Assembly: GCA_964546815.1 (NCBI GenBank)
Contig: CAZJLR010000020.1
Coordinates: 52,247 to 116,246 of the forward strand
Length of the DNA: 64,000 nucleotides
Direction: 5' to 3'
Source: JAIEPM01 sp964546815
GTDB taxonomy: Bacteria > Cyanobacteriota > Vampirovibrionia > Obscuribacterales > Obscuribacteraceae
Under the pieces are notes generated by a model. It saw nothing but the letters and a program-made list of their open reading frames with translations. It was not told the DNA's origin and searched no databases. The translations under genes were made by a program, and so were the position numbers. Of this stretch, positions 1 to 8,343 are shown piece by piece; within the stretch, counting starts at the first letter, position 1, and each line of letters begins with the position of its first letter.

Positions 1-2
1 GG

Positions 3-989
3 AATAGAGACCTTGCAAAACTCTGGACGCAACGAGCAAACGACACCAAAAGAAATGACGCAAAGAGTTCAAACAAATCAGTCAATAACAAACTTACAGA
101 CAAAAGCGAGACAGAAAAAGCTTCTTCCCACAGCAATGAAAATGAGGCGACGCCAGCGTCAAGAACAGAGCCTAATTCGGCATCAGCTATCGCGTTGACG
201 GAACACGCGAAGCAACTTTTGAAAGAAGGAAAACGCGACGATGCAGACATGGAATTTCGCAAAGCAGTCTTACTAGATTTCCCCCCTGATAGATTGAACG
301 AATTGTCCGAATGTCACCGCGCGATTGGAGAGCATTTGCTCGAACAGGCTTACCAATCGAAAGATGAAGGTCACGCAAGTGAAGGCATGCGGATTTTAGC
401 TCTTGCTGGAATAGAATTTAGAAGGGCAGCATGTATCAATCCAGACAATGAAAAAGCTTTACGAGATCTTACAGAATGCGGATTGCAGGCGGTTTCCATA
501 AAACCAAGTTTTGACAATCACTTATACCTTGGTTCAGCGTATGTACTATCAAAAGATTTTGCACACGCAAGAATCGAATACTTGGAGTGTTACAGATTAA
601 ACAAAAATAGAGCCGAGCTCGAGGACGCACGAAAAGCCTACCACCTATCTATTGCACGCAGCCCGTCGACCACGGATGCACAGGTTGAAGACTCTATAGA
701 AAAAGTCACGCGCACCATTGAGGAAATGGGTGCTGATTCTTACATGTGGTATGTGTTTGGTCGCCTAAGGGAGCGACAGGGAAATATAGAAAAAGCGAAG
801 CAATGCTATGACATATCATGGTCAATCAACAAATTTACCGATCCAGATCTCAAACTTGCTTACATTCGCCTCAAAGAGCCAGATCCCGATCACGCACCGA
901 AGGTGAGCAGACCAGCAACAGCAACTACCACAACAGCGCAGCCCCAAACAACTCAAGAAAAAGACTCTCTCTCCGATTCCTATCCTTAA
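3..989 (+). CDS. TPR-repeat protein, 5' end outside window
   Basis: The reading frame is open from the first complete codon of the window, so this is the C-terminal part of a longer gene. A TTG at 195 is in frame, but nothing marks it as the real start: the codons before it encode a continuous Ser/Thr/Asn/Lys-rich linker. From about position 200 the protein becomes helical with tetratricopeptide-like units (small and aromatic residues at regular spacing, for example around AKQLLKEGKRDDADMEF and a terminal IEKAKQCYDISWSIN). The last 30 residues are a Thr/Gln-rich low-complexity tail. TPR units usually mediate protein-protein contacts; no catalytic domain is visible in the part seen. Next gene downstream is 79 bp away on the same strand. 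Family assignment is fairly safe, function unknown. Confidence 0.75.
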   Translation, partial: NRDLAKLWTQRANDTKRNDAKSSNKSVNNKLTDKSETEKASSHSNENEATPASRTEPNSASAIALTEHAKQLLKEGKRDDADMEFRKAVLLDFPPDRLNELSECHRAIGEHLLEQAYQSKDEGHASEGMRILALAGIEFRRAACINPDNEKALRDLTECGLQAVSIKPSFDNHLYLGSAYVLSKDFAHARIEYLECYRLNKNRAELEDARKAYHLSIARSPSTTDAQVEDSIEKVTRTIEEMGADSYMWYVFGRLRERQGNIEKAKQCYDISWSINKFTDPDLKLAYIRLKEPDPDHAPKVSRPATATTTTAQPQTTQEKDSLSDSYP

Positions 990-1068
990 TATAAATTACT
1001 TCTCAGCCCATGACGGGAGTGGGACTTTTGCCATTGGCATGGAAGCCCCGTGATGGCAATCTTCCTAT

Positions 1069-3795
1069 ATGGATTACGTTTCGACGCTGCAGAAAGTATC
1101 AGTGCCTGCCGACGCGGCGGAGCGCTTGCTTCTCGACAGCTCCAGCAGCCGCCCGGTCGGCATGGATTATTTGAAACAAAATGTAGTCAATCCATTACTC
1201 AATAATGCGCTTGTAGAGCCATACAACGCTGCAGCGCACATTATCAACGCCACAACAGGTGCACCTCTTGAGGAAATAAACCTACTCAAGACTGCCCAAA
1301 ATAAATTTGCCAGCACTGACTGGTTTCTACAGTCGGCTGCGGGCGGCTTGGGCATGATTGTGCCATACACCCTAGCCGGCAAATTTGCTGGCGGCGCAAT
1401 GCGTGAAACTGGCGCCCGTCTTGGCGCGGAAGGAATTACTGCCAGCATACTGAAAAATCAATCTGTTGCTTACGTTGCCGGTGCAGCCATGTATGACGGG
1501 CTGAGAAACCCCAAAGAAAACGAAACGAGACTAGGAAACATGCTGGGCGGCGCGGCGGCTTTCACTGTTTTTGGGGTAGGCAACCAATTTACGAAAGAAC
1601 TTCCACTGGCAGGAAAGTTAATCGCTCGTGCTGCAACCGGTTTCATCGGCGCTGATACAGCATTAACAGTAAGCAGACTAACAGCCACAGGACAAGCACC
1701 AAATAGCGAAGAGTTGCTGCAGAGCGGAGTTGGTGGCGCATTCATGAACAACGTCCTGCCGCATGCGCAGGAATTCGTAGACTCACAAATCCAAAGGGCA
1801 CAATTAGCTAGCGGAGGGAAAGTCTGGCTAGACCAATACATAGATCGACGCCCAGAAATTCAAGCAAAACAGTCGACAGAACTCCAGAGCTTGCTAGCTA
1901 CAAATACGTGGGCGAAAGCAAAATATGGAGCCCATAATGAGTTCGATTCCCGAGGACACGGCACAGTAATTCTCGACCCAATGAAAGCCAGTGCAGAGGA
2001 CATTGGTCGAGGGCTGGCGAGAATTGAGCAAAGTAAAACAATGCAGCAAGAGACTGCATTCTTAAAAGCGAAAGAATTGCTGCAAACAGGGAAATCAGAA
2101 GATGCATTCGAAGCATTTAGATCTGCGCGCGTTGCCCAGGAAGGCAACGCATTTCACCGGGGTCAACTCATATCAAGCGAACTAAGCGGCAGCGAGGTTT
2201 TAGCAGAAAGCAATCTGGCACTTGAGATTGGCGCATGGGCAGCTCCTGGTAAGCAAACTTATGAAATGCGCATCCGCCAAGAATTCAATCAATTCGCATC
2301 ATCCAACGGCAATTGGCGCCCAGGCGAAACGATCACTGCGCCAAAAGCCGCACCAGTAGAACAACCAAAATTTGAAAATGCTACAGCAAAACAACTCGCA
2401 GCCTTAGAGCAAAGACAAACTGCAACTGACCTTGTAAAAGAGTTGCAGGAAGCCGGTCATATTGCTGTATTTGCCGGCGGTGCAGTCCGCGATGAAATAC
2501 GCGGGCAACTACCAAAAGATTTCGACATCGCCACATCAGCTACACCAGCAGAAGTTGAAGCCGCGCTGCGCAAGCACGGTTATTCCGTAAATCTCACGGG
2601 CAAACAGTTTGGCGTAATTAAAGTGCACATTAAAGGCAAACTTAATCCCGAAGGTGAAGAGTACGATATTGCGACACTGCGCACAGACGGAAATTATACT
2701 GATGGTAGGCGCCCTGACGGCGTGAAGTATGTGGCATCTTTGTATGAAGATGCCGCAAGACGCGACCTCACTTTTAATGCCATGTTCAAAGATCCAGTAA
2801 GCGGAAGAACATACGATTTCTTCGGCGGTCAAAACGACATGGCAAACAAAATCGTCAGGACAGTCGGCGAGCCCGGCAAGCGATTTGGCGAAGACTTCCT
2901 GAGAATGATCCGCATTCCACGCCTCATTGCGCAAAAATTCCCAGACTTCACCGTTGACCCGGAAACTCACGCAGCCATGAAAGAAAATGCTGCAGGAATC
3001 AAAAATGTTTCTGGTGAGCGCATGGGTCAAGAAGTTCGCTCTATGCTCACCGGACAGAATCCGGTAGCTGGACTAGATTTGATGATGGATACTGGTTTGA
3101 TGGAACATGTTCTTCCTGAAGTTGCAAACCTCACAGGTCCCAAAGCAATGCAAGATCCCATATGGCACCCAGAGGGCAGCACATGGAATCACACACGACT
3201 GGTTTTGGGCGGGCTCACTGGAAGTAGATTTGAAACAATGCTTGCTGGATTGCTGCACGACATTGGTAAGCCCGAAACTCAAAAAATCTGGCCCGATGGT
3301 GGCATTTCAAATTACGGACACGCCGAAGCTGGCGCAAAGCGCGTACCAGAAATAGCTGAGCGACTAAAATATTCCAATGCCGAAACCAGCACAGTGCAAG
3401 GCATCGTGAATGAGCACATGAAGATGCACGATGTAGAAAAAATGAATCCGAGTACTCTCAAAAAATTGCTTGAGCTTCCTTATATTGAAGATTTGATTAC
3501 ATTGCAACATGCTGATGCTATGGGTACAGGGCGCACAGACGGTGCTCAACATTCGAAAACCGCATTCTTGAGAGCGAAACTTGCAGAATTCGCCGCAGCA
3601 CCAGAAGCACAAAAACTCGGCGCCAAGCCAATCATCGATGGTGGACTTTTGCTGGGTCTAGGCATAAAACGCGGACCTCGGTTAGGCGAAATCAAAAACG
3701 CGGCGTTCGATGCACAAAGAAATGGAGCCTTCAGTACACCCGATGACGCCCTCATCTGGCTGCGCTCAAATACCCCTGAACTCCAAGCTCATTAA
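1069..3795 (+). CDS. CCA-adding enzyme / poly(A) polymerase-like protein with large N-terminal extension and HD domain
   Basis: Residues about 440-860 match the class II tRNA nucleotidyltransferase/poly(A) polymerase family: GGAVRD at 470-475, the metal-binding DFD at 484-486, a conserved RRDLTFNAM-type segment, then a C-terminal HD-type domain with LLHDIGKPE (H730, D731). Such enzymes add or repair the 3' CCA of tRNA or add A tails; the HD part is usually a phosphohydrolase. Unusual is the first ~430 residues: Gly/Ala-rich hydrophobic stretches (roughly residues 85-215) and a helical linker not belonging to this family, which normally starts with the nucleotidyltransferase core. The start is the first ATG after an in-frame stop at 1051, without an obvious ribosome-binding site. 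It could be the cell's only CCA enzyme or a specialised paralogue; the window cannot tell. Confidence 0.85.
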   Translation: MDYVSTLQKVSVPADAAERLLLDSSSSRPVGMDYLKQNVVNPLLNNALVEPYNAAAHIINATTGAPLEEINLLKTAQNKFASTDWFLQSAAGGLGMIVPYTLAGKFAGGAMRETGARLGAEGITASILKNQSVAYVAGAAMYDGLRNPKENETRLGNMLGGAAAFTVFGVGNQFTKELPLAGKLIARAATGFIGADTALTVSRLTATGQAPNSEELLQSGVGGAFMNNVLPHAQEFVDSQIQRAQLASGGKVWLDQYIDRRPEIQAKQSTELQSLLATNTWAKAKYGAHNEFDSRGHGTVILDPMKASAEDIGRGLARIEQSKTMQQETAFLKAKELLQTGKSEDAFEAFRSARVAQEGNAFHRGQLISSELSGSEVLAESNLALEIGAWAAPGKQTYEMRIRQEFNQFASSNGNWRPGETITAPKAAPVEQPKFENATAKQLAALEQRQTATDLVKELQEAGHIAVFAGGAVRDEIRGQLPKDFDIATSATPAEVEAALRKHGYSVNLTGKQFGVIKVHIKGKLNPEGEEYDIATLRTDGNYTDGRRPDGVKYVASLYEDAARRDLTFNAMFKDPVSGRTYDFFGGQNDMANKIVRTVGEPGKRFGEDFLRMIRIPRLIAQKFPDFTVDPETHAAMKENAAGIKNVSGERMGQEVRSMLTGQNPVAGLDLMMDTGLMEHVLPEVANLTGPKAMQDPIWHPEGSTWNHTRLVLGGLTGSRFETMLAGLLHDIGKPETQKIWPDGGISNYGHAEAGAKRVPEIAERLKYSNAETSTVQGIVNEHMKMHDVEKMNPSTLKKLLELPYIEDLITLQHADAMGTGRTDGAQHSKTAFLRAKLAEFAAAPEAQKLGAKPIIDGGLLLGLGIKRGPRLGEIKNAAFDAQRNGAFSTPDDALIWLRSNTPELQAH

Positions 3796-3812
3796 GTCCC
3801 GATAGCACGCTC

Positions 3813-3861
3813 AACGCAGTGCACCTGTTTCGCTTTGCTCAACAGAGTTCCCCACTGCGTT
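3813..3861. terminator. Inverted repeat between convergent genes
   Basis: AACGCAGTG at 3813-3821 is exactly complementary to CACTGCGTT at 3853-3861, a 9-bp stem with a 31-nt loop, lying between two convergent genes. It could end transcription in one or both directions, but there is no good T-run, so this is weak. Confidence 0.3.
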
Positions 3862-3896
3862 TCACTGCCTCCCAGGCGGCAATGAAACTTCTCATG

Positions 3897-5285
3897 TTAC
3901 TTCTTTCTGGCAAAGTTATTTAAGTTGTCTGCAGCAATAATGCCGACACTTGCACTAATACCACTATGTATGCCGGTGCGAGAAACAAGAAGATCTTGTG
4001 GTAACCTTGCCTCCCATTCAGGCATTTTATAACTGTAAGGCGTTGAGATAATGTCATTTGGAATTGCGACTTCACGTATTCCGTTTTTAACAATTGCACC
4101 ATTTGCGGTGGCTTCCACCACCTGCCAACTACGCCCTTGCAATGCCTTAAGCGCGGGGTCAAACCTTCCTTCGTCACCTGTCCAATTAAGCGGCATATGA
4201 TCCGTTTTCGGAAAGGCGAGCATATCACCAGGTTCAACGTTGAATCGTTCTGCCTTGAAAAAATTTCTTTCGGTAATTGCTCGAGTGTTAACTTCGTAAA
4301 TGTCTGGATATAGCCTTCCCTGACGTGCGCTTTCTGGCACTTGAGGGTATTGTCCACGAAGTATCGTAGTTGAATTGTCCGTTTTAAGGACGGTAAGAGT
4401 CTTGCCCAAATTATTGAACTCTAAGTTACCGCTTGATACACCGCCTGGATATTTAGCCGCCAGAAGGTCATCACGAACCGGCATAATGCGGTCTCCAACC
4501 TGAAAACGAAGCAGTCGATCTGCACCTTCAAATCCCAAGCGCTTGTCTAGTGGCAAATCACTTCGACTTGGCACCGGTTCGGGTTTACCGGAAAAATAGG
4601 GCGATTCGCCGTTCAACTCAAAACCCTTACGCCAGATTTCAATTTCAGACCGGCTCAAACCGGCCGGACCGGATAACTCATTTATATGCGAAAATTTTCC
4701 TCGCAGTAACATGTTATCTGTCTGCACTTTCGATACTTTGAATGCGGCTTCCATGGCTCGAGGAGTATATTTGAAAGCGGCTGACGCCCCTAGCAGTCCA
4801 CCTAGAGTTCCAGCACCATAATCGACAAGGCCACTACCTATATTTGCAGCCAATTGTTCTTGAGCTGCTTTCTTGTCGCCATCGTTCCAAAGCTGAACCA
4901 TTGGACTACCCAAACGAAGACCTACATCTGCAGTCATCAATCCGATCATTAATGGTGCAGCTTTCTCTGCAGTATTTAGAATGTTGTTACTTAGAAACTT
5001 TCCAACAAGACTCGGGTTTCTTGCCATACAAGTAAGACCGGCACCTATTGCTGCGGCTGCAACAAATTGTTCACCCACCGTCGCCGAGTGTTCTTTTATA
5101 TGTTGAACAGACTTATCAAATACACTTGGGAAATTGGAAAAGATGTCCAAAGTATCTTTGATTTTTTCGTTTGTAGATCGCGGTCGGCCGACAGCCATGG
5201 TACTAACCAACAAATCCGAAGCTAAAGTCACTTGAGGATTATCTTTCTGCAATTCAGCTTTCAATGGAGCTATTTGGTCCGACAT
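3897..5285 (-). CDS. Unrecognised protein with Gly/Ala-rich hydrophobic segment
   Basis: A 462-residue protein I cannot assign. The ORF extends to a TTG at 5300, but the ATG at 5285 is preceded by GGGGAAAG at good spacing and is the better start. Residues ~70-190 form a hydrophobic Gly/Ala-rich region (for example VAAAAIGAGL and GAGTLGGLLGASAAF) that may associate with a membrane. The C-terminal ~250 residues look like mixed alpha/beta soluble sequence with several Asp/Gly/Pro turns. No signal peptide, catalytic motif or Cys cluster is evident. The hydrophobic region resembles in style the N-terminal part of the neighbouring CCA-enzyme-like protein and a middle segment of the giant protein at 27377-48454, which suggests a lineage-specific module; that is impression, not alignment. 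Confidence 0.7.
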   Translation of the reverse strand: MSDQIAPLKAELQKDNPQVTLASDLLVSTMAVGRPRSTNEKIKDTLDIFSNFPSVFDKSVQHIKEHSATVGEQFVAAAAIGAGLTCMARNPSLVGKFLSNNILNTAEKAAPLMIGLMTADVGLRLGSPMVQLWNDGDKKAAQEQLAANIGSGLVDYGAGTLGGLLGASAAFKYTPRAMEAAFKVSKVQTDNMLLRGKFSHINELSGPAGLSRSEIEIWRKGFELNGESPYFSGKPEPVPSRSDLPLDKRLGFEGADRLLRFQVGDRIMPVRDDLLAAKYPGGVSSGNLEFNNLGKTLTVLKTDNSTTILRGQYPQVPESARQGRLYPDIYEVNTRAITERNFFKAERFNVEPGDMLAFPKTDHMPLNWTGDEGRFDPALKALQGRSWQVVEATANGAIVKNGIREVAIPNDIISTPYSYKMPEWEARLPQDLLVSRTGIHSGISASVGIIAADNLNNFARKK

Positions 5286-5473
5286 GGTCTTTCCCCGCAA
5301 CTACCTCTATTGCTTATAGCTCTAAATTGTGTCCCAGATGTACCTCTGCAGAAAAATTGCGACGGCAGGGCATTTGTTTGCTAGTTCGATTTCCATTAGT
5401 TTCATTCAACTCAATTGTTCAGTTAAACAGAGAAGCACTGTCGTGGATTTCTACACAGACGGAGCCAGATTAA

Positions 5474-7231
5474 CTAGCGAGTTAGCGCCGGAGAAATAGA
5501 TTGTATCGTGGAGTTTTCTTCAAACCTGCGAGAAAACGCAGACCGCCAGGTGAGATAGCCGCCAGCCAGATTTTTTACTCTAAAGCCGTGTTGTCTAAGC
5601 ATGCGGTATGCAACATAAGATCGTTGACCGCTCTGGCAGTATGTAACAATCTCTCGTTCGTTAGGAATCTCCGCAATGCGACTTCTCAGTTCATTTAGTG
5701 GTATGTTTGTGCTTCCATCAATATGCCCACGACCATATTCAGCGAGTGTTCGAACGTCAAGCAAGAATGCACCCTCATCTACGAATTTGGTCAGTTGGTG
5801 CCAATGCACTTGCTCCATCAACCCATCAAGAACATTGCTGCCCGCCATTCCAGCTAGATTAATAGGGTCTTTTGCAGACCCGAATGGCGGAGCGTAGGCC
5901 AACTCGAGTTCGGACAAATCCTGAATGCTCATGCGAGCTTTGATGGCTGTGGCTAGTACGTCAATGCGCTTGTCAGCGCCGTCTTTACCTATCACTTGCG
6001 CTCCAAGTAATACACCAGTTTGTTTATGGAATAGAACTTTCATATCAAGACGTTCCGCTCCGGGATAATAACCGGCATGGTGACTAGGGTGCACGTATAT
6101 AGCCTCATAGGGAATTTTGCTCAATTGAAGTTGTTGCTCATTCAAACCAACACAGCCAACAGTCAAATCAAATACTCGCAAAATAGCGGTGCCGAGGGTG
6201 CCATCGTATATTTTGTTAGCACCGAAAATATTGTCAGCAACAATGCGTCCTTGTCTATTGGCGGGTCCACCGAGGGCAATCAGCGACATCACAGCATTGA
6301 TTGGGTTTCGTACTTCTATGGCATCACCCACCGCCCAAATATTGGCTGTGCTTGTTTGTAGATGCTCGTTAACACTAATGCCACCACGCTCACCAATTGA
6401 CAAAGAAGCCTTTCGAGCCAGTGCTATTTCAGGTCTTACACCAAGTCCTAATATAACCAGATCTGCACTTAAAGGAGCATGGTCACTTGCTAAAGCCCAG
6501 CAACTTTTGGGCGCAGCGCTATTTGCATCGCCTGCGCCTGTCGGAGCCAAAAACCCATCAATCTTTTTTCCTAGCACAAGCTTGACACCATGTTTGCGCA
6601 ATTCGTCGTGCACGAGTTCTGCCATTTCAGGATCGAGCGGGGCCAAAACCTGTTCTTTACCATCGACTAGCGTCACTTCTAGCCCTCGCCGAACAAGCTG
6701 TTCTGCCATTTCCAATCCAATGAAACCGGCACCAGCAATAACGGCTGTTTTTGGGGAATTAGTTTCAAGCCAGGCTTGTATTTTTTCCACATCTTCTATA
6801 TTTCGCACCGTAAAAAGTCCCGAAAGATCAATACCAGGTACGCGAGGACGAATAGGTGAAGCTCCCACAGACAATATGAGGTCATCATAACTCTCGTTAT
6901 ATGTCTCTTGATTTGCAGAGTTCTTTATAGTAACGAGCTTAGCCTCAGCGTCTATCTCGACAACTTCACTATTAACCCGAATATCTAAATTGAGCTTTTC
7001 CTTCAATACGTCCGCAGTGACAACCAACAGCTTTTCTTTGGAGGAAATCTCACCACCAATGAAATAAGGTAAGCCACAGTTGGCATAAGACACATAAGCG
7101 CTACGTTCAATAACAATTATTTCCGAGTCTTCTGAAATGCGTCTTGCTCTTGCCGCTGCGCTCATGCCCCCAGCGACACCACCGACAATAATTATTTTCC
7201 GAGCTTGTATTTTAGTCCTATCAACTTTCAT
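5474..7231 (-). CDS. CoA-disulfide reductase-like FAD/NAD(P)H oxidoreductase fused to rhodanese
   Basis: A 585-residue flavoprotein of the CoA-disulfide reductase / NAD(P)H polysulfide reductase group. Visible are the FAD Rossmann motif GGVAGG (17-22), the family's single redox cysteine in YANCGLPYF (C52), the NAD(P)H Rossmann motif AGAGFIGLE, the ATG-like flavin motif AVGDA, a dimerisation domain, and a C-terminal rhodanese domain with active-site loop CQSGQRS (C532). This architecture is known for enzymes that reduce CoA disulfide, CoA persulfide or polysulfide. The start has a GAGGAAG ribosome-binding site 6 nt upstream. It lies 46 bp downstream of a second rhodanese gene on the same strand, with a divergent ArsR-type regulator beyond, so a role in sulfane-sulfur reduction or detoxification is the natural inference. 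Confidence 0.9.
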   Translation of the reverse strand: MKVDRTKIQARKIIIVGGVAGGMSAAARARRISEDSEIIVIERSAYVSYANCGLPYFIGGEISSKEKLLVVTADVLKEKLNLDIRVNSEVVEIDAEAKLVTIKNSANQETYNESYDDLILSVGASPIRPRVPGIDLSGLFTVRNIEDVEKIQAWLETNSPKTAVIAGAGFIGLEMAEQLVRRGLEVTLVDGKEQVLAPLDPEMAELVHDELRKHGVKLVLGKKIDGFLAPTGAGDANSAAPKSCWALASDHAPLSADLVILGLGVRPEIALARKASLSIGERGGISVNEHLQTSTANIWAVGDAIEVRNPINAVMSLIALGGPANRQGRIVADNIFGANKIYDGTLGTAILRVFDLTVGCVGLNEQQLQLSKIPYEAIYVHPSHHAGYYPGAERLDMKVLFHKQTGVLLGAQVIGKDGADKRIDVLATAIKARMSIQDLSELELAYAPPFGSAKDPINLAGMAGSNVLDGLMEQVHWHQLTKFVDEGAFLLDVRTLAEYGRGHIDGSTNIPLNELRSRIAEIPNEREIVTYCQSGQRSYVAYRMLRQHGFRVKNLAGGYLTWRSAFSRRFEENSTIQSISPALTR

Positions 7232-7277
7232 TTTACTTCCTCTAAGTTTTAGTTTGCCGTCAACTTTCTGGTTTCTG

Positions 7278-7853
7278 CTAAGAACAGCAATTTGACTTAG
7301 TAGTGACTTCCTTCGTGCCTCGCGCTTCTAGCTTGTTCCATGGTGCCTTTCCCAGCAGAATTCCCAAAGCGCATGTACCAGACAAACCAGCAAAAGTTAG
7401 GCCAGCACCGAAAAATGCGGGAAGGATGAGAAACAACGGATTTACAAACACACCGAGCAATACACCGCCCAATACGCCAACGCCGACTATAAGTTGAATT
7501 TGACGTTCAATTGGTAGCCGTTTTTTGCCTTCGATCAAGGGCAAGCCTGCATTGCGCCAGGCAACTAATCCACCTTCAAGAACTTTGGGTTGGAAACCTC
7601 TTCCCATCAGCATATACGCTCCACGCTCAGCACGTTTACCACTGCGACAGATGACTACTAATTGCCCCTTCCGTGGCACTTCATCAAACCTGGCATCAAG
7701 TGTATCGAGCGGAACATTGATGGCACCGGAAATGTGCTCCGTTTCAAATTCTATGGGGCTCCGTACATCTAGAAGTACGCTCTCACTGATATTCTCATTT
7801 AGCCGAGCAGGTGTGAGCTGCTCACAAACTGTCGCATTTTGTTGATCTGACAT
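7278..7853 (-). CDS. Rhodanese-DUF2892 membrane protein, YgaP-like
   Basis: A 191-residue protein with an N-terminal rhodanese domain (active-site loop CRSGKR, C69) and a C-terminal membrane hairpin of the DUF2892 type: two hydrophobic helices around residues 120-165 with the GTCALG-type segment. This is the YgaP architecture, a membrane-anchored sulfurtransferase that moves sulfane sulfur between carriers. The ATG at 7853 has GAGG 8 nt upstream. It is first in a two-gene unit with the CoA-disulfide-reductase-like gene and faces the ArsR-type gene; a palindrome at 7884-7903 sits just upstream, where it would overlap the promoter or leader. Assignment strong; the physiological substrate is not determined by sequence. 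Confidence 0.9.
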   Translation of the reverse strand: MSDQQNATVCEQLTPARLNENISESVLLDVRSPIEFETEHISGAINVPLDTLDARFDEVPRKGQLVVICRSGKRAERGAYMLMGRGFQPKVLEGGLVAWRNAGLPLIEGKKRLPIERQIQLIVGVGVLGGVLLGVFVNPLFLILPAFFGAGLTFAGLSGTCALGILLGKAPWNKLEARGTKEVTTKSNCCS

Positions 7854-7883
7854 ATAAGAACCTCACCCTCGTTGACCTCAACT

Positions 7884-7903
7884 ATATCACCATATGGTTA
7901 TAT
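7884..7903. promoter_or_regulatory. Palindromic operator candidate for the ArsR-type regulator
   Basis: The 20-bp sequence ATATCACCATATGGTTATAT contains the perfect palindrome ACCATATGGT (7889-7898) flanked by ATAT on both sides with one mismatched pair. It lies between divergent rhodanese and ArsR-family genes, about 30 bp upstream of the rhodanese start. AT-rich dyads of this size are typical ArsR/SmtB sites; binding is inferred. Confidence 0.6.
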
Positions 7904-7925
7904 ACCGAATCCACCATAAGATTGA

Positions 7926-7954
7926 TTGAACAAATAAGTCACAGGTTGTATAAT
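7926..7954 (+). promoter_or_regulatory. Sigma-70-type promoter of the ArsR-type gene
   Basis: TTGAAC at 7926-7931 and a consensus TATAAT at 7949-7954 are separated by exactly 17 nt, 31 bp upstream of the ArsR-type start codon. Confidence 0.7.
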
Positions 7955-7985
7955 CCGAACAGTACAATCTGACGGGTTTGCGACG

Positions 7986-8324
7986 ATGAAAGCAAAAAAA
8001 CAGTTTTTGACTCGAGCTGCGCTCGAAATCGTAGCCTCCAGATTTCGAGCCCTGTCAGACGCATCACGCTTGCAGATTTTGCAAACATTATTCACTGGAG
8101 AACACTCAGTACAAGATTTATGCGAGCTCACTGCAATGAGCCAGGCCAACGTAAGCAAACACCTTTCAGTTTTAGCAGAACAAGGAATTGTTCAAAAACG
8201 CCGCCAGGGGCTTTTCGTCTATTACAGCATCGCAGACGATACCATTTACGAAATGTGCGATATCGTATGCGGCGCAGTCGGCAAACGCTATGGACAAGTA
8301 ATGAAAGAATTCGCAGGTCGATAG
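7986..8324 (+). CDS. ArsR/SmtB-family transcriptional regulator, possible sulfane-sulfur sensor
   Basis: A 112-residue winged-helix protein typical of ArsR/SmtB repressors: FRALSDASRLQIL in helix 2, the recognition-helix segment MSQANVSKHLSVL, and a beta-wing with GLFVYYSI. Cysteines are C46 (in LCELT, before the recognition helix) and C91/C95 near the C-terminus (MCDIVCG). A pair made of one Cys near helix 3 and one in the last helix is the arrangement used by persulfide-sensing BigR/SqrR/YgaV-type members, while metal sensors use other sets. Together with the divergent rhodanese genes, this favours sulfide/persulfide-responsive repression, but metal or arsenite sensing cannot be excluded. 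Confidence 0.88.
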   Translation: MKAKKQFLTRAALEIVASRFRALSDASRLQILQTLFTGEHSVQDLCELTAMSQANVSKHLSVLAEQGIVQKRRQGLFVYYSIADDTIYEMCDIVCGAVGKRYGQVMKEFAGR

Positions 8325-8343
8325 CCAGGCAAAGTCCACAAGC

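Noticed and set aside
195..989. TTG at 195 as the start of the first TPR gene
   Set aside because: The frame is open to the window edge and encodes continuous linker sequence; the gene is cut at its 5' side, so the TTG is internal.
1167..2147. Several 70-120 codon ORFs on the minus strand inside the CCA-enzyme-like gene
   Set aside because: They overlap a strongly supported gene, lack family features and ribosome-binding sites, and shadow its codons.
6189..6890. 233-codon plus-strand ORF inside the CoA-disulfide-reductase-like gene
   Set aside because: Fully antisense to a conserved enzyme and of Ser/Pro-rich shadow composition.
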